Assembly (NCBI RefSeq): GCF_017355185.1
Contig: NZ_JADILJ010000003.1
Location: 62,001-126,000, forward strand
Source: Rathayibacter sp. SD072
GTDB lineage: Bacteria > Actinomycetota > Actinomycetes > Actinomycetales > Microbacteriaceae
Length of the DNA stretch: 64,000 bases
Direction of reading: 5' to 3'
In this document: piece after piece, positions 52,327 through 60,357 of the stretch
How the letters are laid out: the number at the start of each line of letters is the position of its first letter
How positions within the stretch are numbered: position 1 is the stretch's first letter
Position numbers and translations under genes: made by a program
Notes under the pieces: generated by a model
The model's database searches: none
The model's input: the letters and a program-made list of their open reading frames with translations, nothing else
Told to the model about the DNA's origin: nothing

Positions 52327-54707
52327 CAGATGCGTCCGGGGTGACGAGCACAGCGCGCAGACTGCTGCTCAACGGCGAGGGGCTGCGCATCGATGTCGAG
52401 TCCGCTCCCTCCGGCGGCGGGCCGAAGTACGAACCCTTCACCTCCGAGCAAGCACGCACTCGATTGCTGCCGCAGATCCGGTCGATGCGCTCGGCGCTGA
52501 CGAATCTTCCGGAGCAGCTCCGAGCCGATTCGCACGTCTACATTGAAGCGAAGCTGCTGCCGAACTACATCGCCCCCACCTACTCCCCTGAAGCGTTGCT
52601 GGCATTCATCGGCGCCGTACCGGTGGGATCCCGAGCCGACGTCGGCGTGCTCAGGACGGCGTCGAAAACCCAACAAAGCGGCACGCGCCGACTAATTCTC
52701 GCCGTCAATGAATCAGGCCTAGACCGCCTCGAGAATCTCGTGGATACCCGTGGCAGCGGCCGAAGCGCCCTACAAGCGTTCGCCCAAATCCGGCGCCTGG
52801 ACGACGTGAGCACGCCGAGCAGCGCGACCGTTCTCCGAGGCACCCCGCCGGTCGGGGAGGCTGAGGAGCCCAACCCGAGTGAACTGCTGTGGGAATCAGT
52901 CCTTCATCCGCGCAGTGTCCACTCCGGCGAACCGGTCCCGATTGACCAGGACAGCCTGGAACGGTGGATCGCGCTCGTCGCAGCTTCCGGCGGAACGGTG
53001 CACCGGAACTTCCTCCGACAGGTTGGCGGTCTGACATTTTTGCCCGTTCGAGCACCTCGCGCCGCCGCGGAGACGCTTGCACGCTTCAACCCGCTTCGCG
53101 TCCTCCGACCGATGCCAGCAATCCGTCCGCGACCACGGTTTGGCCTGCGTAGTGGTGCACGCCTGGCTCCTCCAGCTGCAAGCGGCACAGTCGGCCGAGC
53201 CACCACTGTCGCTGTATTCGACGGCGGTGTGGATGATCCCCACAACTCCGGCCTGTTTTCCATCGTTCGGACTGATTTGACTCCTGAGCCGCCGGACTCG
53301 GACGACTTGGTGCACGGTACCGGTGTCACGGGAGCAGTCCTCTACGGGCGAGTAGGACAGGGCCAGCAAGCACCGCAGCCGCCCCTTCCTGTGGAGAGCT
53401 ACCGCGTGATGCCAGCGCCCTATGTCCCGGGCGATCTCGACGGGTACTGGATCCTTGATCGGATCAAGGATGCGCTTGCGAACGACCGCCACAAGCTTGT
53501 CAACCTCAGCCTGGGGCCAACGTTGGCAGTTGAGGACGACATGGAGCCGAACCGCTGGACCGCGGAATTGGACCAGCTTGCCTGGGAGCGAGACATCGTC
53601 TTCGTTGTTGCTGCCGGCAATGATGGACAGGAAGACCAACGGACCGGTCTGCACCGAGTGCAAGTGCCGGCCGACATGGCCAACGCCGTCTCCGTCGGTT
53701 CCTGCGATGCCCCCACTCCGCTCCGGCCGTGGGTGCGGGCGCCTTATTCGTCCATGGGGCCCGGTCGACCTGGAAACCGCGTGCAGCCGCTTGGGGTGCA
53801 GTTCGGCGGCGTTGACTGGAGCATGTTCGATGTTCTGCGCTCTGACGGATCGTTCCTCGAAGCCAGCGGCACCAGCTTTTCAGCGCCGCTAGTCACCCAC
53901 GCACTCGCCGACCTCGCGACACGCCTCCCGCGGGTCAACAGCAGCGTCATGCGCGCCTTCGCAGTCCACTTCGCTGAACGACACCGCGCGTATCGTGCCA
54001 AGCAGAACGAGTTCGGGTTCGGTCGTCTCCCGCTCTCCTTCGCCGATGCACTCGACTGCACTGCAGATGACGTGCACGTTCTCTACGTGGACCAGATCGT
54101 CCGCGGCGACATCCTTGGCTATCAGGTTCCAGTGCCACGCGGCTTCGTCGGCGCGGCGACAATGAAGGTGACTCTCGCCTACGCGTCACCCGTCGAACCT
54201 ACCCAGCCGACTGAGTACACCTCGGCGTCCCTGGAGCTGACCTTGCGACCCAACCGCAACATCTTTCGGTTCTCGCCCCCAACCGGTGCAACAGACACCC
54301 CGCGAAACGTGGATCTCCGATCCACGGACGCGCGCACCCTTCTCACTAACGGCTGGACACCCAGCCAGGAGCCGCTCACAAAGACGCTCACCGGAACGAC
54401 CAGCCGCAACGAAGCAGACCTTCGCGATTCCGGCAAATGGGAGACGTTACGACACCATCGGGTGTCGTTTGCCGCTGGTGAAGCCGATGACCCACGCCTA
54501 GAGCTCCGCTACGTCGCCCGCCGAGCGGGTGCACTCAGCGCCGCCCCAACCGACGTGCCCTTCGCCATCTTGATCTCTGTCACCGACACGGAGCGCACCG
54601 GCGCGCTCTACGACGCGGTCACCGCGCAGTTCTCCGCCCTACGCCCAGTGCAGCGGGTCAGCGGGCAGGTTCGACTGCGGGGCGCTCGTCCAACGACCTG
54701 GTACTGA
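52323..54707 (+). CDS. S8-family subtilisin-like serine protease
   Basis: 794 residues without a signal peptide, so presumably cytoplasmic, unlike most subtilases. Catalytic triad Asp300 (VAVFDGGVDDPH), His331 (VHGTGVTGAV) and Ser518 (GTSFSAPLVTHAL); oxyanion Asn in AAGNDGQ. The 300 residues before the catalytic domain and 200 after it (beta-rich, LELTLRPNRNIFRF) may hold regulatory or target-binding parts. Coupled to the AAA+ gene by a 4-nt overlap. Cytoplasmic subtilase-ATPase pairs are known in bacterial conflict loci. Substrate unknown. Confidence 0.9.
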   Translation: MTDASGVTSTARRLLLNGEGLRIDVESAPSGGGPKYEPFTSEQARTRLLPQIRSMRSALTNLPEQLRADSHVYIEAKLLPNYIAPTYSPEALLAFIGAVPVGSRADVGVLRTASKTQQSGTRRLILAVNESGLDRLENLVDTRGSGRSALQAFAQIRRLDDVSTPSSATVLRGTPPVGEAEEPNPSELLWESVLHPRSVHSGEPVPIDQDSLERWIALVAASGGTVHRNFLRQVGGLTFLPVRAPRAAAETLARFNPLRVLRPMPAIRPRPRFGLRSGARLAPPAASGTVGRATTVAVFDGGVDDPHNSGLFSIVRTDLTPEPPDSDDLVHGTGVTGAVLYGRVGQGQQAPQPPLPVESYRVMPAPYVPGDLDGYWILDRIKDALANDRHKLVNLSLGPTLAVEDDMEPNRWTAELDQLAWERDIVFVVAAGNDGQEDQRTGLHRVQVPADMANAVSVGSCDAPTPLRPWVRAPYSSMGPGRPGNRVQPLGVQFGGVDWSMFDVLRSDGSFLEASGTSFSAPLVTHALADLATRLPRVNSSVMRAFAVHFAERHRAYRAKQNEFGFGRLPLSFADALDCTADDVHVLYVDQIVRGDILGYQVPVPRGFVGAATMKVTLAYASPVEPTQPTEYTSASLELTLRPNRNIFRFSPPTGATDTPRNVDLRSTDARTLLTNGWTPSQEPLTKTLTGTTSRNEADLRDSGKWETLRHHRVSFAAGEADDPRLELRYVARRAGALSAAPTDVPFAILISVTDTERTGALYDAVTAQFSALRPVQRVSGQVRLRGARPTTWY

Positions 54708-54723
54708 CCGGAACAGGGCCGGT

Positions 54724-55695
54724 ATGGAACCGACGACAATCCGCGACGAAGCGACCGCGCTTGGACATCTTGGTCCAGCAGCGTTCAAGATGATGACTAG
54801 CGTCTTCACCGCAGAGGTACCGCGCTTTCCGGGACTAGTGCCACCCGATGAGATCGGGGACCTCATCAATGGGTTCTTCGAGGACAAGAACACCGGTTAC
54901 GTGGACGCGGTCGTCGCTGCGCCCACCGACGCAGCCGCGACCCGCCTAACGCGAAAATGGGCCGAACGATGGCTCGTCGACCGGGTCCGGAGGCTGCCGT
55001 GGGGCGCGTTGCGCAACCGGCTCGAGAAACGACTCGAGCGTTCGCCGTTGTTCGCCCCGTGCTCGGTGGCGCACTACTGGCGAGAAGCAGATGGGGAAGA
55101 CGCCGATCGGCCGTTCACCCACGCACAACTACGCGGAATCGCGCTGGCCGCTCACGTCGACGTTACAGTCCCCCCAGGCGGCGGACCGGTGACGCTCGGT
55201 CGCGCTGGGCAGTTGGAAGAACTCATCCGGCAGCTGTTACGTGTTGCCGGTCGGCTGAGTATTAGCGACATCACACGTGTTTGTGCGGACCGCTTTCCGT
55301 CAGTGATGCTGAGCGGTGACGCGCACCGGTCGGTGGTCGATCCGGACGTTAGCGAGTTCGACAACGTCTACGCCGCCTACGACTCAGTGCATGCGACCCT
55401 CGACCATCTAAGTGACGCGGCGCGTGCCAGCGCGTTGCTGCCATCACTGACCCCTCGGGAGCGAATCATCATCAGGCACAGCGAGGACATGACAGCTCTC
55501 GCAGACGCTCTTGGCGTCGGACGCAGTAGCGCTTACACAGCCCTGAACCGGCTTCGAGCGCGGTTGATTGAGCTCGCCGGCGACGACGAGCGCGGGATGG
55601 CCACCATGAAAAACATCATCGGCCTGGTACTGGACGAAGATGCCCCTGTCCCGTCTTCACCCTATGAAGACCTGGAGGACTCTCGTGCCAGCTGA
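54724..55695 (+). CDS. Sigma-region-4-like HTH protein, uncharacterised
   Basis: 323 residues, family not recognised. The C-terminal part contains LTPRERIIIRHSEDMTALAD with ALGVGRSSAYTALNRLRARL, which resembles a sigma region 4 or sigma-like HTH. The rest is helical and rich in Arg and Ala. A possible dedicated regulator of the island. Starts 17 nt after the protease, with AGGG upstream of ATG 54724. The last 11 nt overlap the next gene. Confidence 0.65.
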   Translation: MEPTTIRDEATALGHLGPAAFKMMTSVFTAEVPRFPGLVPPDEIGDLINGFFEDKNTGYVDAVVAAPTDAAATRLTRKWAERWLVDRVRRLPWGALRNRLEKRLERSPLFAPCSVAHYWREADGEDADRPFTHAQLRGIALAAHVDVTVPPGGGPVTLGRAGQLEELIRQLLRVAGRLSISDITRVCADRFPSVMLSGDAHRSVVDPDVSEFDNVYAAYDSVHATLDHLSDAARASALLPSLTPRERIIIRHSEDMTALADALGVGRSSAYTALNRLRARLIELAGDDERGMATMKNIIGLVLDEDAPVPSSPYEDLEDSRAS

Positions 55696-56605
55696 GGCAG
55701 CAGACCGCTGGTTCGCGCTCGCGAAGCAATTCCCGATGAGCCCGAAGCCACGGGGATCGATGCTACGCAGCACAACCCACGCCGACATAGTGCGAATAGG
55801 TCAACTGCGCCAGGCGGACTGGCGGGAAGCCAGCGCAATGCTAGTGATCGACGGTATCGACGACGAGGCCGCCCTAGCTTGGGCATTCCCGGCGACCCTC
55901 GAGCCGGACGTCGCGGACAGCAGAACAGTTATCGTCGATGCCGACGCTAGCCCTGTCAGCGGGCCGATCAGTGTTTGGCCAACTCAGGCCGCCTGGATCC
56001 CATTCGCTGCGCTGGATGCGGTTGTTGCCTCTCTGTCACCGGCGGTGCTGCGCGCCGTTAAAGGCCCTCAGCGGCCAGACTCGATCCCCGACGCGACCGC
56101 CGGGGTGCGTCGAGGACACGCGGACCCTCCGCTTGGATCTGCATGCGCTATGGCGATAGATGACCTGTTGGACGCGACAGAGACACTGCAGCAGGCGCCT
56201 CGACTGACACCACGACAAGCAGTGCCAACACCGCCGAATGTTGCAACGATCACGCTCTCCACGATCATGCAGGCCCTGCAAGTCTCACAACCCAGGGCAA
56301 TGGCGATTCGCCTGGGCAAGGAGCAACTCACCGCCGAGGAGATTCGCACTCTCGCTGCTGCAGGTGAAGTCACCGTCGGCGACATCAAGGCGTTGCAACT
56401 GCCGTTGCCAGATGACCTTGACCGGGAGCTGCAGGAGCCACGCTGGCGTCCGGTCGTTCGCGCGCGTTCCATTAACGGTGACGAAGCCGAGGCAAGACGG
56501 CGACTGGGTTACGAGGCGTTTCAGCTTGCTGCCCGCGAATCGGGGGACGGCCGCGACCGGTGGCGGCAACGGCTAGAGGCAGTCGTCGCTATGCGGGGCC
56601 AGTGA
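55685..56605 (+). CDS. Putative HTH protein next to ImmA/IrrE protease
   Basis: 306 residues from GTG 55685, chosen because GGAGG at 55674-55678 is well spaced; the frame is open to 55640. Function not recognised. Residues about 190-240 (LSTIMQALQVSQPRAMAIRL with LTAEEIRTLAAAGEVTVGDI) resemble a HTH of XRE type. Followed after 1 nt by an ImmA/IrrE protease, whose relatives typically cleave a HTH repressor next to them. This is the best candidate for that partner. Confidence 0.65.
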   Translation: MPAEAADRWFALAKQFPMSPKPRGSMLRSTTHADIVRIGQLRQADWREASAMLVIDGIDDEAALAWAFPATLEPDVADSRTVIVDADASPVSGPISVWPTQAAWIPFAALDAVVASLSPAVLRAVKGPQRPDSIPDATAGVRRGHADPPLGSACAMAIDDLLDATETLQQAPRLTPRQAVPTPPNVATITLSTIMQALQVSQPRAMAIRLGKEQLTAEEIRTLAAAGEVTVGDIKALQLPLPDDLDRELQEPRWRPVVRARSINGDEAEARRRLGYEAFQLAARESGDGRDRWRQRLEAVVAMRGQ

Positions 56606-56606
56606 C

Positions 56607-57638
56607 GTGCTACGAACCTTCGACGCGACTCCGGCGCAAGTCGACGCGATGCTTGCAGTGTGGACTGCACGCGGCGGTGAGATCGAAGCATTAACACTTG
56701 ACGCAATCGGGGAGTTGCGGCGCCGAACCGACCTAACGGTGGCAATGGTGCCGGAGTTTGTCCCACGTGAGTACGCCCAGGGTTGCTCGGTGGCCGGCGG
56801 CTACCGGTGGGATCCGCCCACATTGCTTGTGACCGAGTCCATGTCAACGAGACGGCAGCAATTTACGGCCCTCCACGAGCTCGGACATCACCTGCAGAAA
56901 ACCGATCTAAGCCTGGGCACAACCGTCGTTGCGCATCCTCGCCCCGAGGAGTTCGAGGACGCGTGTTGCGACGCGTTTGCCGCCCGGATTCTCCTTCCCG
57001 ATGATCTGGTGGCCCTGCACGCGCCATCCGGTCCTACCGCAGTAGGGGCCGCCGGTCTCTTCGACTCATCGAACGCGTCCAGGGCAGCGATCTGCGTCCG
57101 ACTCGCAGGAGCGCTTCAATCGCCGGGGGTAGTAGCAGTCCTGGACTCCACCGGCACCGTGAGCTTCGCCGCGGCACAGGGAGGCATATTCCCGCCCGCC
57201 CGCGGCAGCGATCAACGAGAGAATCCGCTAGTACGCTCAGCGCTGGCCGCCAACGACCCTGCCCGTGCGCTCATGCTCAACGATGCACAGATTTGGTACC
57301 AAAGCGGACATTCTTCGATCCGGCTTTACGGTCAGGCAGCATGGTCAGGGGATCGACTCTTCCTCGTGCAGGTCGAATATGGGGCCTCCTGGCTGCAGTA
57401 CTCCCCGCCCCGCGATGGCACAGCCGAGCGTGCCCGCAACTGGCGGGAACAGTGTGAACACTGCGGCGTTCGGTTTACCACCTCCTTCCGTTGCCCACGA
57501 TGCCGTCAGCCGCGTTGCCCGGCGGGCCACTGCAGCTGCACCACGCGCGCGCTCCGCACCTGCCGCGAATGCTTCCTCGAAAAGACGTCCGCTCTGTTTC
57601 CAGCTGGCTCAGCCACCTGCTCCGACTGCCTCACCTAA
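56607..57638 (+). CDS. ImmA/IrrE-family metalloprotease with C-terminal Cys-rich zinc module
   Basis: 343 residues. Zinc-binding HELGH at 90-94 with further acidic ligand in FEDACCDAFAARILLP. This is the ImmA/IrrE pattern, proteases that cleave repressors in mobile elements and stress responses. The last 60 residues carry repeated Cys pairs (CEHCGVRF, CPRCRQPRCPAGHCSC, CRECF), likely one or two zinc ribbons, unusual for the family. GTG start two nt after the previous stop. May switch the island on by cleaving the HTH protein. Confidence 0.85.
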   Translation: MLRTFDATPAQVDAMLAVWTARGGEIEALTLDAIGELRRRTDLTVAMVPEFVPREYAQGCSVAGGYRWDPPTLLVTESMSTRRQQFTALHELGHHLQKTDLSLGTTVVAHPRPEEFEDACCDAFAARILLPDDLVALHAPSGPTAVGAAGLFDSSNASRAAICVRLAGALQSPGVVAVLDSTGTVSFAAAQGGIFPPARGSDQRENPLVRSALAANDPARALMLNDAQIWYQSGHSSIRLYGQAAWSGDRLFLVQVEYGASWLQYSPPRDGTAERARNWREQCEHCGVRFTTSFRCPRCRQPRCPAGHCSCTTRALRTCRECFLEKTSALFPAGSATCSDCLT

Positions 57639-57727
57639 CCCAGCCCTGGACGCATCCGGGATTGTCCCGTCTCTGATCTGTGAGCAGGCACACGCCTCCT
57701 CACATCGAACAGAAACGAGGCGCCACC

Positions 57728-58378
57728 ATGGCATCGCACGAACCCAACACCCGCACGATCGTCATCGATGGCGAGCAGACCAAGGTCCACCAGCGACGCT
57801 GCACCGGAGAGGAGCTGCGGAACCTGACCTCCCCGCCAGCCGAGCACATCTGGCTTGACGTATCGGATGCGCAAGATCACCCCATCGCCGACACGGTCAC
57901 ACTCACCCTCACCGACGGAATGAGGTTCTTCACCGATCGCCCCCGAACGGTGACCATCGACAAGGTGGACTACCAGGTGCGCTCGGCGTCCCTGATGGAG
58001 CAGCAGCTGCGCGAACTGCCCACGCCGCCCGTTCCTGAAGACCACGGGATTTGGCGAGACATCCCCGACGCGCTCGATGAGCCAATCAAGGTCGGTGAGA
58101 TCGTCCCGGTCGCCGCCGGAGACCGGTTCTTCACCGGTCCACTCCCGATGCGCGACGTCCGGGTCCTTGTAAACAACCTCCCCGTCATCCTGCGGGGCGC
58201 ACGGCACACAGGTGCGTCGATCAAGGCGGCCGCCATCGCTCACGGGGTTCCAATCCAACCGGATTTCCTGCTCTCCATCAAGGATGGGCAGAAGTACCGC
58301 ACCGTCAGCGACGACAAGCACGTCCGTGTCCACGCGGGCGATGAGTTTCGCGCCCTCGACGGGGACGACAACTCATGA
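57728..58378 (+). CDS. Multi-ubiquitin-like domain protein
   Basis: 216 residues from ATG 57728 (GAGG upstream), made of three ubiquitin-like repeats at about 8-72, 73-143 and 144-216. Each starts with a beta strand such as RTIVIDG, RTVTIDK, RDVRVLV and the first two end in RFFTDRP or RFFTGPL, the pattern of bacterial multiubiquitin domains. No Gly-Gly at any repeat end or at the C-terminus (DGDDNS). Expected substrate of the E1-JAB protein two genes downstream. Overlaps the E2-like gene by 4 nt; 89 nt separate it from the metalloprotease. Confidence 0.85.
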   Translation: MASHEPNTRTIVIDGEQTKVHQRRCTGEELRNLTSPPAEHIWLDVSDAQDHPIADTVTLTLTDGMRFFTDRPRTVTIDKVDYQVRSASLMEQQLRELPTPPVPEDHGIWRDIPDALDEPIKVGEIVPVAAGDRFFTGPLPMRDVRVLVNNLPVILRGARHTGASIKAAAIAHGVPIQPDFLLSIKDGQKYRTVSDDKHVRVHAGDEFRALDGDDNS

Positions 58379-58776
58379 GTGTGGTGGCCATCAGCGACGC
58401 CATCCGCAACGCGGTCGACGAACTGCAGCACACCTTCCCCGGGGCAACTGTCACCGCCGAAAGCGACGGGCAAGGCGGCGCGTGGGTGCAAATCGACCCA
58501 GTACCGCTCGGGCCGACGTATCAGGAGGAGACCTCCTGGATTGCGTTCCAGATCACGTACCCGTATCCAGAGGCCGACGTATACCCGCTCTTCATTCGGT
58601 CTGACCTGCACCGCCGAGACGGCAACCAGCTCGGAATCGCCTTTCAGAAGGTCACATGGGGTCCGCGCGCAGAGCCGGGAACGCAGCTATCTCGCCGAAG
58701 CAATCGGCTCAACCCGGCGGTGGATACCGCGGCCACCAAGGTCTTGAAGGTCCTTCTTTGGCTGGAGACCGAATGA
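58375..58776 (+). CDS. E2/UBC-like protein lacking cysteine
   Basis: 133 residues. AFQITYPYPEADVYPLFIRS fits the central strands and the YP-x-P of the ubiquitin-conjugating fold. SRRSNRLNPAVDTAATKVLK near the C-terminus is a motif of prokaryotic E2-like families near JAB/E1 genes. There is no Cys in the whole protein, so thioester transfer is impossible. It may transfer through a Ser or serve as a scaffold. 4-nt overlaps with both neighbours. Confidence 0.75.
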   Translation: MSVVAISDAIRNAVDELQHTFPGATVTAESDGQGGAWVQIDPVPLGPTYQEETSWIAFQITYPYPEADVYPLFIRSDLHRRDGNQLGIAFQKVTWGPRAEPGTQLSRRSNRLNPAVDTAATKVLKVLLWLETE

Positions 58777-60206
58777 ACGGCGCATGGTCGGTCACAATGA
58801 CCGAAGAACAGTGGCGCGCACTCGAAACGCACCTGTTTCCGGGTGACGGTGACGAACACGGCGCCGTGCTGCGGTGCGGCATGGCAACGAGTAGCCGCGG
58901 TAACCGGCTCCTCGTCCGCGACGTTGTGCCGGCTGTCGACGGCAGGGACTACGTCCCCGGAGATCGCGGCTACCGCAAACTCACCGCTGCCTTCGCTGCA
59001 GAAAACATAGACGTGTGCGCGGAGGAGCGCCTCGCATACCTCGCTGTACACAACCACGGGGGTAACACCCATGTCGGTTTCTCCGCAACAGACATGGCGT
59101 CGCACGAACGGGGATACCCAGCACTGCTCGGCATCAACGACGGTCTACCCGTAGGGGCGCTCGTGTTCGCTCAAGACGCAGTTGCCGGTGACATTTGGAC
59201 GGCAGACGGACGCCGTCACGAGATCACACATCTCCGCGTCTGCGGACGACCCGAGATGAACCTCACCCCCGAACCAACAGCGGTTGCTGCGGCCGACCCT
59301 ACCTACGACCGGCAAGCACGGATTTTCGGCGATCGCGGCCAAGCGATCCTCGCGGCCTCGCGGGTCGCCGTTGTCGGAGTCGGCGGAGCTGGTTCTCTCG
59401 TCAGCGAATACCTCGCACGACTCGGCGTCGGCGAGATCATCCTGATCGATCCTGATCGATTGGACGAGACAAACCTCCCGCGCGTCGTCGGCGCACGCCG
59501 TCGCGACCTGCCGGCAGCGCTCCTACCCACGTGGGTGCCCCGCCGGGTCATTGACGCGGCGACTCGACGGTCGACATTGAAAGTACGGATTGCTGCCCGC
59601 GTGGCACGGGAAGCGTCCCCGGCTTCTCAGATCACTGCGATTCCGCGGTCCGTTCTCGACGCGGACGTCGCCACTGTCCTGACAGACTGCGACCACATCT
59701 TCCTCGCCGCAGACTCTGCGCTGGCACGCCGTCTGGTGAACTCCATCACGCATCAGTATTTGGTGCCGCATACGCAGGTAGGCGCAAAAGTATCCGTCAG
59801 CGATGGACGTGTCAGCGACATTTTCTCGATCTCACGCATGAGCGCCCCTGGCAGTGGGTGCCTGCGATGCAATGGACTCATTCCGGCATCGCGGCTCACC
59901 GAAGAAGCCACCAGCGAGATTCAGCGACGCCGTCAGCGTTACGTTGATGACGCCGACGTACATGCCCCGAGCGTCATCTCGTTGAACGCTGTGGCCGCAT
60001 CCCGCGCCGTCGACGATTGGCTCATGAATGTCGGCGGCTTGATTGCACCCGGGTCGAGCCCTAACCACTGGGTTTCCTACTCCCCCATGACCGATGAAAC
60101 CTTCGACTTCGAACCGGTTACCGAGCCGGACTGTCCGCATTGCGGACCAAGCCGGTTCGCCCGCGGAGACGCAGTTCCCCTCCTCGCCCGGCCCGCGTCA
60201 GCATGA
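58773..60206 (+). CDS. JAB (deubiquitinase-like) - ThiF/E1 fusion protein
   Basis: 477 residues from ATG 58773. Residues 1-150 form a JAB/MPN domain with a JAMM-like site: Glu28, His93 and His95 (VHNHGG), Ser104 and Asp107. Residues 175-470 are an E1/ThiF domain: YDRQARIFG (178-186), nucleotide motif GVGGAG (202-207), LIDPDRLDETNLPR. Cys pairs GCLRC and CPHC would bind the E1 zinc. No obvious catalytic Cys after the zinc pair. The fusion could process and adenylate the multi-ubiquitin-like protein. Last gene of the island operon. Confidence 0.9.
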   Translation: MNGAWSVTMTEEQWRALETHLFPGDGDEHGAVLRCGMATSSRGNRLLVRDVVPAVDGRDYVPGDRGYRKLTAAFAAENIDVCAEERLAYLAVHNHGGNTHVGFSATDMASHERGYPALLGINDGLPVGALVFAQDAVAGDIWTADGRRHEITHLRVCGRPEMNLTPEPTAVAAADPTYDRQARIFGDRGQAILAASRVAVVGVGGAGSLVSEYLARLGVGEIILIDPDRLDETNLPRVVGARRRDLPAALLPTWVPRRVIDAATRRSTLKVRIAARVAREASPASQITAIPRSVLDADVATVLTDCDHIFLAADSALARRLVNSITHQYLVPHTQVGAKVSVSDGRVSDIFSISRMSAPGSGCLRCNGLIPASRLTEEATSEIQRRRQRYVDDADVHAPSVISLNAVAASRAVDDWLMNVGGLIAPGSSPNHWVSYSPMTDETFDFEPVTEPDCPHCGPSRFARGDAVPLLARPASA

Positions 60207-60317
60207 GGACAGCGCAACCAGGACTGAGCCGGTCGAGGACTCGTGAAGGACCCTTGAGTGTTCGAATTTCTCGAGTCACGGGAGACGTCGCAGGCGCGAG
60301 CTCGAGTAGGCCAATTC

Positions 60318-60339
60318 AGATACCCAGATACATAGATAC
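60318..60339. repeat. Three AGATAC repeats at 8-bp period
   Basis: AGATAC starts at 60318, 60326 and 60334, followed by CTATC, in an AT-richer gap between the convergent E1 and mobilization genes. Possible protein-binding iterons or an integration site; not proven. Confidence 0.4.
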
Positions 60340-60357
60340 CTATCAAGGTCTCATCGT

